A stretch of DNA of 64,000 bases from Citrobacter telavivensis (GTDB taxonomy: Bacteria; Pseudomonadota; Gammaproteobacteria; Enterobacterales; Enterobacteriaceae): positions 310,001-374,000 of the forward strand of contig CP045205.1 of the NCBI GenBank assembly GCA_009363175.1, written 5' to 3'. The translations under genes and the position numbers were made by a program. Below are positions 55,383 to 62,519 of the stretch, one piece after another (within the stretch, counting starts at the first letter, position 1; every line of letters begins with the position of its first letter). Below the pieces are notes generated by a model. It had not been told where the DNA came from. It did not search any database and saw only the letters and a program-made list of their open reading frames with translations.

Positions 55383-56124
55383 TCGTCCCCGGGGCGTCGA
55401 CTGACGCCCCGCCCGGATTTTGCAAAAACCAGAGCTTCAGCAGATGTTCGAATCCCAGGATGCAGTAACCAAAGAAAGGATTGCTCCAGTAGATATCATC
55501 ATCAAACTTTTGTGGATCGTGGATGATGACGGCGGTGTCCGCCGCCTGGGCAAGCGGGCTTTGATAGTCACCGGTAAAGCAGACCAGGTCGGTATTTTTT
55601 CCTTCCAGCGCTTTGACCCAGTTTAATGCCGAACTGCTGCGACCGGATTTAGACACCAGCCAGATAGAGTCGAATTTTGCAGCCGTTTTTTGTTCAAGTA
55701 TTTCATAGTCCGGCCAAAGTGCCAGACTGGCATTCACGCCAATCACCAGGAATTTATTATAAATATATTGAGCAATCAGTTGAGAGAAGCCGCTACCATG
55801 AATAAGAATACGGTCGTGTTGCAGCCGATTTAATAGCTGCGACAGGTTTTCGGCAGGCTGGATATTCATAAAGTTAATATCATTTGTCACATCAAGTTTT
55901 GGCATTGTGATATTAAACTTAATGAAGTACACCAACTCCAGCCAACCGCTAAACTTGAGTTTTTTCGCCAGTCGAACCAGCGAGGACGGGTTGCTGTAAC
56001 AGTGCTCCGCGACTGTGCGAATACCCTCACGAATGCATTGCTCTGGATTATTCTGAATAAAGCGCAGGACGGTGACTTCTGTCTTACTTAATTTTACATC
56101 ACGAAATACATTTTCCAGTTCCAT
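55366..56124 (-). CDS. RpiR/MurR-family regulator of the PTS cluster
   Basis: A 252-aa regulator from the ATG at 56124 (MELENVFRDVKLSKTE), preceded by CAGGAG. The N-terminal RpiR helix-turn-helix (TVAEHCYSNPSSLVRLAKKLKFSGW) is followed by a SIS phosphosugar-binding domain (ILIHGSGFSQLIAQYI, WLVSKSGRSSSALNWV). It probably senses a phosphorylated sugar from the PTS/GH4 pathway. It is divergent from the symporter gene and convergent with the GH4 gene. Target sites could be the AACAGGT repeats. Confidence 0.88.
   Translation of the reverse strand: MELENVFRDVKLSKTEVTVLRFIQNNPEQCIREGIRTVAEHCYSNPSSLVRLAKKLKFSGWLELVYFIKFNITMPKLDVTNDINFMNIQPAENLSQLLNRLQHDRILIHGSGFSQLIAQYIYNKFLVIGVNASLALWPDYEILEQKTAAKFDSIWLVSKSGRSSSALNWVKALEGKNTDLVCFTGDYQSPLAQAADTAVIIHDPQKFDDDIYWSNPFFGYCILGFEHLLKLWFLQNPGGASVDAPGTIISSR
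55391..55410. terminator. Hairpin at the GH4/rpiR convergent end
   Basis: Perfect 8-bp stem GGGGCGTC/GACGCCCC with a 4-base loop, inside the last codons of rpiR and 9 bases past the GH4 stop. There is no T-run on the plus side until ATTTT at 55417. A modest candidate for ending the PTS-GH4 transcript. Confidence 0.45.
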
Positions 56125-56177
56125 TTTAAGCTCCTGTGAGTGCAAAATAAATTTATCACTTTTTAAAACAATCGGTC

Positions 56178-56194
56178 TGTGCAACAGGTCACTT
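56178..56194 (+). promoter_or_regulatory. CRP-like site overlapping an AACAGGT copy, rpiR-symporter divergent promoter
   Basis: TGTGC-N6-TCACT (56178-56193) is one mismatch per half from the CRP consensus TGTGA-N6-TCACA. Inside it lies GCAACAGGT, shared with the PTS promoter (52330-52338). The 97-base divergent gap must hold both promoters. Confidence 0.4.
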
Positions 56195-56221
56195 CATCAC
56201 AATTTCATATTAAAAAAAGAA

Positions 56222-57397
56222 ATGAATAAAAATCTAGCATTACTCGCGATGATGTTTTTCTTGTGGGGAAATATCACGGCAATTAACAGCGTGCTGATCA
56301 TATTTTTCTATCAGTATTTTCATCTGTCATGGTCGCAGTCTATTTTCATTACCGTTATTTTTTACGTTGCCCCTTTTCTGACCTGCCTGCCCTGCTCAAT
56401 GCTGATTGAACGCCAGGGATACCGTAAGGTACTGCTGCTGTCGCTAACGTTGTCGGTTGCGGGATGTCTGATGTTCGCCCTTGCACTGCAACTGGATTCC
56501 TTCGCCCTGTCACTGCTGGCGATGTTTGTGGTGGCAACTGGCGTGGCGGCGATGCAGGTTGTCGCTAACCCTTATCTGACGTTGCTCAGCCCGCCACACA
56601 AACGGATCGGCAATCTGTGCCTGGCCTCTGCCGTTAATTCGCTGGGCACTACGCTTGCCCCCATGCTGGTTGCACTGCTGCTGGCGTTTTCCCCGGTTGA
56701 TATCCTGGCACGCGAAGAGCCCATCAGCGCGCTCTGGCTTTGCCTCGCCCTCTTTTCGCTGGCGCTGATTGCGGGGGTTTTCTGGATCCGCCTGCCGGAT
56801 GTGGTGCGCCCGGAAAAAGCCGCGTCCGGGACGCATAATGCCTGGAAGAACAGAGAACTGTTATTCAGCGTGGCGGCGATTTTTGTTTATGTTGGCGTCG
56901 AGGTGAGCCTTGCAACCAGCCTGGTGAAATATCTCATCACCATCGGCGGCTGGAGCACCACGGCCGCGATGTCGCTGGTCTCTTTTTACTGGGGAGGTGC
57001 GCTGGCGGGTCGTTTTCTTTATGGTCTGCTCGCCGACAAAACAGGCAATTACACGCCGTTTCTGGTGGCGACACTGGCCTGTGCAACGGCGGTTATCATG
57101 GCGATATGGCTGAACGATATCACCGGCGGTTACCTGCTTATCCTGACCGGCTTAGGAAACTCGATTCTGTATCCGATTATCTTCGGGCATACCATCAACA
57201 AAAATCCGGCAATTGCCAACATTTCTGCCGCAGCCATGGTGATGGCCGGGATTGGCGGCGCGGTCATTCCCTTATTGCAGGCGGTCTGCATTGACGGACT
57301 CAATCTCCGGTTCAGCTTTTTACTACCGGTCGTGCTGTATCTGCTGCTGGCGCTGTGGGGGCGGCTGAATCTCCGCCCCCTCGCTACATCCGCTTAA
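56222..57397 (+). CDS. FucP-like sugar:H+ symporter (FHS family, MFS)
   Basis: Predicted sugar importer of 391 aa from the ATG at 56222 (MNKNLALLAMMFFLWGNITAIN); the 50 upstream in-frame codons lie over the rpiR promoter and are not conserved sequence. Twelve hydrophobic helices and the FHS-type segment VANPYLTLLSPPHKRIGNLCLASAVNSLGT resemble FucP/GluP carriers. It may bring in the free sugar or glycoside handled by the cluster, in parallel with the PTS. Its stop overlaps that of convergent yicI by 4 bases. Confidence 0.82.
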   Translation: MNKNLALLAMMFFLWGNITAINSVLIIFFYQYFHLSWSQSIFITVIFYVAPFLTCLPCSMLIERQGYRKVLLLSLTLSVAGCLMFALALQLDSFALSLLAMFVVATGVAAMQVVANPYLTLLSPPHKRIGNLCLASAVNSLGTTLAPMLVALLLAFSPVDILAREEPISALWLCLALFSLALIAGVFWIRLPDVVRPEKAASGTHNAWKNRELLFSVAAIFVYVGVEVSLATSLVKYLITIGGWSTTAAMSLVSFYWGGALAGRFLYGLLADKTGNYTPFLVATLACATAVIMAIWLNDITGGYLLILTGLGNSILYPIIFGHTINKNPAIANISAAAMVMAGIGGAVIPLLQAVCIDGLNLRFSFLLPVVLYLLLALWGRLNLRPLATSA

Positions 57398-59712
57398 AGC
57401 GTAATGACGATCTCATGACTCTGCGGTGTTACCACCACGCCCGGTTCGCTGCCCCGATGTGAACCACCGCGAATACCGCTAATTTGCGCAATGTTACGCA
57501 GGCACAGCGTCCAGCTGTGCGCATCGCCATTCCCCGTCACGGTGAGGGTGTTGCCATTGCGCTTAGCGGTCAGCGTAAAGACAACCGAACCGTCCGCCGC
57601 AGGGACTTCACAAACGGCTTCGCGTCCCTCGTCGAGAGCGAACAACTGAAAGGCGGTGCCGTCGTTCCACGCGTAATCCGGCTTTTGATTATTGCTGCCC
57701 AGCGCCAGCAGAGTGTTGTCACGCACGTACACTGGCAGACTCAGGAAGTCATGCTGCTGTTTGTGCCAGCGACTGCCCTGCACTTCGTCGTTGCGCCACA
57801 GGTGCGTCCAGCGTCCTTCCGGCAGGTAAAACTGCACGTCACCGGCTTGCGAGAACACCGGTGCCACCATCACAGAATCACCCAGCATATACTGACGGTC
57901 GAGATAATCGCATGCCGGATCGTCCGGGAACTCCAGCATCATGGCGCGCATCATCGGCGTGCCCCGTTCGTGCGCACGAACCGCCTCCCGGTACAGATAC
58001 GGCATCATGCGGCACTTCTGCTCGGTGAAGTAGCGCACCACATCGCAGGATTCATCGTCATACGCCCAGGGCACACGATAGGATTTACTGCCGTGCAAGC
58101 GACTGTGGCTGGAGAGCAGACCAAACGCACACCAGCGTTTATAGACGTGTGCCGGCGCGGTATTCTCGAAGCCGCCGATATCATGGCTCCAGAAGCCAAA
58201 CCCGGACAAGCCGATAGACAAGCCGCCGCGCAGGCTTTCCGCCATTGACTCATAGTTGGCGTAACAGTCGCCGCCCCAGTGCACCGGGAATTGTTGGGCA
58301 CCCACGGAAGCGGATCGGGCAAACAGAACCGCCTCTTCTTCACCCACGGTCTCTTTCAGTACGTTCCATACCAGCTCGTTGTAGATATACGCATAATGGT
58401 TGTGCATTTTCTGCGGATCGGAACCATCAAACCATTGCACATCGGTCGGGATACGCTCGCCGAAGTCGGTCTTGAAACAGTCAACGCCGATATCCACCAG
58501 ACCTTTCAGTTTGCTGGCATACCATTCACAGGCCTGCGGATTGGTGAAGTCATAAATCGCCAGCCCCGGCTGCCATTTATCCCACTGCCACAGAGAACCA
58601 TCCGGACGCTTCAGCAGATAGCCTTTCTCTTTGAGTTCATTGAAAATCGGTGATTTCTGTCCAATGTACGGGTTGATCCAAACGCAGACCTTCAGCCCTT
58701 TCTCCTTCAGCCGACGAATCATCCCTTCCGGGTCCGGGAAGGTCACCGGATCCCATTCGAAATCACACCACTGGAAGGCCTTCATCCAGAAGCAATCGAA
58801 GTGGAAGACGTGCAGCGGCAGATTGCGCTTTGCCATGCCATCAATGAAGCTGTTTACCGTCGCCTCGTCGTAGTTGGTGGTGAACGAGGTGGTCAGCCAC
58901 AGGCCAAACGACCAGGCTGGCGGCAGCGCCGGACGCCCCGTGAAGCGGGTATAGCGGTTCAGCACTTCTTTCGGCGTCGGGCCGTCGATCACGAAGTATT
59001 CGAGATATTCGCCTTCGACGCTGAACTGCACTTTCGACACCTTCTCCGAGCCGATTTCAAACGAGACGCACTGTGGATGGTTGACCAGTACGCCGTAGCC
59101 ACGGTTAGTCATGTAAAACGGGATGTTTTTGTAAGACTGCTCAGTGCTGGTGCCGCCGTCGCGGTTCCAGGTTTCTATCGTCTGGCCATTGCGCACCAGT
59201 GCGGTAAAGCGCTCGCCCAGACCGTAAACCGTCTCGCCGACGCCCAGATCCAGGCGCTCGAACATGTAGTTTCGCTGCGTGTCGGTGTCCTGCACATAGC
59301 CGTTGTTCTTCAACTGACTGCCGGTGATGCGCACGCCGTTACGCAGGAAATCCAGCGACCAGAACTCACCTTTGGTAACGCGTACGCTTAAGTTACCGCT
59401 TTTCAATTCAGCAACGTCAGCCGTGTTCTGGATGTCGACCTTCACGTCCTGTAAAACGTTGAGCGGGTAATGCGGACCGTTATCCAGCGCCCCCTGAAAG
59501 TGTTCCATGCGTACGCCCACAACCCCTTCCTGCGGCGAAAAGAAACGCAACGTAAACAGCGGGGTATCCAGTTGCCAGGTGCGTTCACGTACGTCGCGCG
59601 GTGCGGCATAAACCACCAGTTCGTTACCGTGCTGTTCTACATCAAACACCTGGATCGGATGAGTCAAATTAAGGCCCGGCTGAATCAGCCAGTTCCCGTC
59701 GCTAATCTTCAT
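57394..59712 (-). CDS. yicI: Alpha-xylosidase YicI (GH31)
   Basis: Cytosolic hydrolase that releases alpha-1,6-linked xylose, for example from isoprimeverose. It has 772 aa, identical in length to E. coli. It is a GH31 barrel with the nucleophile Asp in CFKTDFGERIP (Asp416 by E. coli numbering), the acid/base Asp in FGFWSHDIGGFE (Asp482), and the HFDCFWMKAFQWCDFEWD loop. It is cotranscribed with yicJ, 11 bases downstream of it. Confidence 0.97.
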   Translation of the reverse strand: MKISDGNWLIQPGLNLTHPIQVFDVEQHGNELVVYAAPRDVRERTWQLDTPLFTLRFFSPQEGVVGVRMEHFQGALDNGPHYPLNVLQDVKVDIQNTADVAELKSGNLSVRVTKGEFWSLDFLRNGVRITGSQLKNNGYVQDTDTQRNYMFERLDLGVGETVYGLGERFTALVRNGQTIETWNRDGGTSTEQSYKNIPFYMTNRGYGVLVNHPQCVSFEIGSEKVSKVQFSVEGEYLEYFVIDGPTPKEVLNRYTRFTGRPALPPAWSFGLWLTTSFTTNYDEATVNSFIDGMAKRNLPLHVFHFDCFWMKAFQWCDFEWDPVTFPDPEGMIRRLKEKGLKVCVWINPYIGQKSPIFNELKEKGYLLKRPDGSLWQWDKWQPGLAIYDFTNPQACEWYASKLKGLVDIGVDCFKTDFGERIPTDVQWFDGSDPQKMHNHYAYIYNELVWNVLKETVGEEEAVLFARSASVGAQQFPVHWGGDCYANYESMAESLRGGLSIGLSGFGFWSHDIGGFENTAPAHVYKRWCAFGLLSSHSRLHGSKSYRVPWAYDDESCDVVRYFTEQKCRMMPYLYREAVRAHERGTPMMRAMMLEFPDDPACDYLDRQYMLGDSVMVAPVFSQAGDVQFYLPEGRWTHLWRNDEVQGSRWHKQQHDFLSLPVYVRDNTLLALGSNNQKPDYAWNDGTAFQLFALDEGREAVCEVPAADGSVVFTLTAKRNGNTLTVTGNGDAHSWTLCLRNIAQISGIRGGSHRGSEPGVVVTPQSHEIVITL

Positions 59713-59723
59713 ACTCTGTTCCT

Positions 59724-61106
59724 TTAGTTCTGAAATTCGTTATGCGTAAATTCGTGCTGATTGCGGCGCGCGCCTTGTGCCAGTTGGTCAAGAATATTTC
59801 TCAGGTAGGGCGTTTTCAGGGTGTAATAGCGTTTGGCAATCACGGCGCTCAGCAGGTAACAGATGGCCGGGACGATCGTAAACAGCGCAATAATGATGCT
59901 GAGGGTGGCACTGTTCTGAGTTTTCGCCGCCGCGTCGTAACCGCCGCCCGCCAGCATCCAGCCAATAAGCGCGCCACCGAGCGCCAGTCCCAGCTTGAGT
60001 ACGAACAGAGTGCCCGCAAAACTGATGCCGGTCAGACGTTTACCGTTGCACCATTCGCCATAATCGACGGTATCGGACATCATCACCCATTGGATCGGCG
60101 TCACCAGTTGGTGCAACACGCCGATCGCGAAGATGAAGACGAACATGGTGATGTCGGCCTGCATCGGGACGAAGAACATCGCGAGGCTAACCACGGCCAG
60201 CGCCGCATTGGTCCACCAGAAGATACTGACCTTGCATTTCCAGTCGGTGAGGGGTTTTGCCAGCGCGGAGCCAATCAGGTTACCGACGCAGTAGGTAGTA
60301 AGGAAGGCGACAAACACCTCCGGCGTTCCCATGATCCAGGTGACGTAATACATCATCGCACCACCGCGCACGCAGACGGCGAGGATATTGAGGATGGTCA
60401 GGAGCCCCACTATCCGCCACTGGTCGTTTTGCCAGATATCGCGCAGATCTTCACGCATCGAGGTGGTGCTCGGCGGCGCTTCCACACGCTCCTTAGTCGT
60501 GAAGAAGCAGAATGCCAGCATCAGAAACGCCACCACGGACAACACCGCTATCCCGCCCTGGAAACCCACCGCTTTGTTCTCGCTGTTAATGAGATTCACC
60601 AGTGGCATCATCAGCACGGTCGAGAGCATTCCGCCCGCCGTCGCCAACACAAAGCGCCAGGACTGTAGGGAAATACGCTGCGTCGGGTCGCTGGTAATCA
60701 CCCCACCCAACGCGCAATACGGGATATTCACCACGGTATAAAGCAGCGTCAACAGCGTATAGGTGACAGCGGCGTAAATCATCTTACCGTTCAGGCTGAG
60801 GTCCGGCGTGCTGTATGCCAGAACGCAAACCACACCAAACGGCAGGGCGCCAAACAGTATCCACGGACGGAATTTTCCCCAACGAGAGCGTGTTCGGTCC
60901 GCCAGCAGTCCCATGCACGGGTCTGAAATAGCGTCCAGCGCGCGCGCCAGTAGAAACATGGTGCCGACAAAACCGGCAGGGATACCGAAAATATCAGTAT
61001 AGAAAAACATCATATAAAACATTACGTTATCGAAAATAATATGACTGGCCGCGTCACCCATACCGTAGCCAATCTTCTCCTTAACAGACAAAACATGAAT
61101 AGTCAT
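59724..61106 (-). CDS. yicJ: YicJ, GPH-family glycoside symporter
   Basis: Predicted cation-coupled importer of the alpha-xyloside cleaved by YicI. It has 460 aa as in E. coli. It is a GPH/MelB-type protein with 12 hydrophobic helices, the KIGYGMGDAASHIIFDNVMFY start, DAISDPCMGLLADRTRSRWGKFRPWI (the family signature) and the MMSDTVDYGEWCNGKR loop. First gene of yicJI; the 288 bases upstream to selC hold its promoter. Confidence 0.95.
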   Translation of the reverse strand: MTIHVLSVKEKIGYGMGDAASHIIFDNVMFYMMFFYTDIFGIPAGFVGTMFLLARALDAISDPCMGLLADRTRSRWGKFRPWILFGALPFGVVCVLAYSTPDLSLNGKMIYAAVTYTLLTLLYTVVNIPYCALGGVITSDPTQRISLQSWRFVLATAGGMLSTVLMMPLVNLINSENKAVGFQGGIAVLSVVAFLMLAFCFFTTKERVEAPPSTTSMREDLRDIWQNDQWRIVGLLTILNILAVCVRGGAMMYYVTWIMGTPEVFVAFLTTYCVGNLIGSALAKPLTDWKCKVSIFWWTNAALAVVSLAMFFVPMQADITMFVFIFAIGVLHQLVTPIQWVMMSDTVDYGEWCNGKRLTGISFAGTLFVLKLGLALGGALIGWMLAGGGYDAAAKTQNSATLSIIIALFTIVPAICYLLSAVIAKRYYTLKTPYLRNILDQLAQGARRNQHEFTHNEFQN

Positions 61107-61357
61107 AACACATCCTTTGGCGCTCCCATGCGCACTGGTACCGGTTACCGTTTTTGTAAACCATCCCGTTGGCTGCGAATATTCCGATATCTCGTTATCA
61201 AATTACGATTCTTGTTTTCTGTGATCGCGGTTGCGCCAGAAGATGTGAGGAAATGTAACTAGCGGAATTTATGAGGATTTATATGAAACCGATCATGGTA
61301 AGGAGAAAGGGAAGTTAAAAAAGTGAGTGAGGGGGTGTGGAAACGTCAGGAAGTAGC

Positions 61358-61394
61358 TATAATGCGCCCCGCCTCCATGTAGCAATGCAGGCGC
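61358..61394 (+). promoter_or_regulatory. selC promoter -10 and GC-rich discriminator
   Basis: A perfect TATAAT (61358-61363) is followed by the GC-rich stretch GCGCCCCGCC, as in stringently controlled stable-RNA promoters. The -35 position (about 61335-61340) is poor (GTGTGG). It sits 31 bases before the tRNA. Confidence 0.65.
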
Positions 61395-61489
61395 GGAAGA
61401 TCGTCGTCTCCGGTGAGGCGGCTGGACTTCAAATCCAGTTGGGGCCGCCAGCGGTCCCGGGCAGGTTCGACTCCTGTGATCTTCCGCCA
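61395..61489 (+). tRNA. selC: tRNA-Sec (selenocysteine, UCA anticodon)
   Basis: A 95-base tRNA beginning GGAAGATCGTCG and ending CTTCCGCCA, with CCA encoded. Its features are the 8-bp acceptor stem, the long variable arm, the anticodon TCA in GGACTTCAAATCC, and the GGTTCGACTCC T-arm. It decodes UGA as selenocysteine. Its 3' end is a well-known attachment site for P4-type integrases and pathogenicity islands. Confidence 0.98.
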
Positions 61490-61683
61490 GTTTGCGTCTA
61501 CTGAACTCTCCCGAAGTCAATAATCTCCTTTGTAATCCCTTATATATCAGGCTGTCCTTGTATCCTGAGGTCACCCGACTTCAACCCACATCAAGTTGTT
61601 TTTGGGGGTGCATTGGGGGTATCAGGCTGGTTACTGGCGGAAATCTCCCAGGAGGATGGATTCATCAAAAGCCGGAGGATGTC

Positions 61684-61840
61684 ATGGCGCTAATCGATGT
61701 TAAAGTGAAAACCGCGAAGCCAAAAGAAAAACCCTATAAGCTGGCTGATGGCGGCGGTATGTATCTGCTGATTAACGCTAATGGTTCCAAATACTGGCGT
61801 ATGAAGTACCGCTTCGCCGGTAAAGAAAAGATGCTGTCTA
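61684..61840 (+). pseudogene. P4-type tyrosine integrase, N-terminal fragment only
   Basis: A GGAGG site precedes ATG, and the first 50 or so codons read as the N-terminal arm of a P4-family integrase (MALIDVKVKTAKPKEKPYKL, DGGGMYLLINANGSKYWRMKY). Homology then stops at about 61838, after KEKMLS. The catalytic domain with its Arg/His/Arg/Tyr residues is absent. Its location next to selC, with a G-rich TTGGGGGT repeat upstream (61601-61620), fits the left end of a decayed integrative element. Confidence 0.85.
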
Positions 61841-62060
61841 TGGCCTGTACCACACTGGCGCCCGGAATAACGCCAGCCGCTATGAGATCGCCCGGCATAT
61901 CCTTACCGAACTGGGTCAGGAAGCGCGCCTGCCGGAGCTGTTGATTTCGTCCGAAGCCCCTGACGCACGAGATGTGCGGCTCAACACAAATAAACTGGCC
62001 GCTGCGGGGGGGGCTACTTTTACTGAGAGTCGCGCAGCGCTCAGTCAATGTCTCAAATAA
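61839..62060 (+). pseudogene. C-terminal remnant of an RmlD-like (SDR) sugar-nucleotide reductase
   Basis: In a different frame from the integrase fragment, 73 codons read YGLYHTGARNNASRYEIARH and on to a TAA at 62058-62060. The pattern SRYEIA-x-HIL, DARDVRLNTNKL and ESRAALSQCL resembles the C-terminal end of RmlD/dTDP-4-dehydrorhamnose reductase-type proteins. There is no start codon and no NAD-binding half, so it is the 3' stub of a larger gene cut by the same deletion that truncated the integrase. The family call rests on motif memory only. Confidence 0.5.
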
Positions 62061-62519
62061 TTTAGATTTTAACCTTGCTGAAGTTCGTCCCTTATCCCAT
62101 TTCCGCCAGATTCTGCGTGGTGAATAAAAACAAAAATTCCGCTTTTGCGCCTGGCGAAAGCGGATTCCTGCCACTCGCCCCACTCTTATTCAGATTTTTA
62201 ATCCAAAAAAATAAATTATTTAAGATTTTTATATCTTAAATTCATTATATAAAAGAATTTAATAGCAAGAAAAATTTAAGACTATTTCATTATGATTTGA
62301 TCCGAGCGGTTACTAAAATAATCACAACAGAAACCAAATAATAAAGTACAACCTTAGCGTGTTGATTATATTCCCAGGACGGGTGGTTACTGCTTAATGA
62401 GTTAAAAAGATTTTACTATTTTTCCATTTCATTATTGAAATAAAACACAGCAATAGAAACACTCTTATTAAACTTTATCACAAACCACGCACTAATATAC
62501 GGATTTAAAAGGTACGCTT
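62061..62519. other. AT-rich non-coding stretch upstream of the autotransporter
   Basis: No convincing gene. It is strongly AT-rich from about 62200, the sort of DNA H-NS often silences, and must contain the promoter of the autotransporter gene. A hairpin at 62139-62163 (CCGCTTT/AAAGCGG arms with GCGCC/GGCG inside) has a T-rich tail only on the minus strand, so it would end leftward transcripts, though no minus-strand gene precedes it. Confidence 0.6.

Noticed and set aside
59742..60668. 308-codon plus-strand open frame opposite yicJ
   Set aside because: His/Gln/Arg-rich translation typical of an antisense shadow of a membrane protein gene; no homology recognised.
61137..61149. GGTACCGGTTACC upstream of yicJ as a LacI/GntR-type operator
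   Set aside because: Only partly symmetric about its centre, a single copy, and no local regulator gene; not enough to call.
61734..62183. 149-codon minus-strand open frame over the integrase and reductase remnants
   Set aside because: The plus strand shows recognisable protein remnants; the minus frame shows no domain and no start signal.
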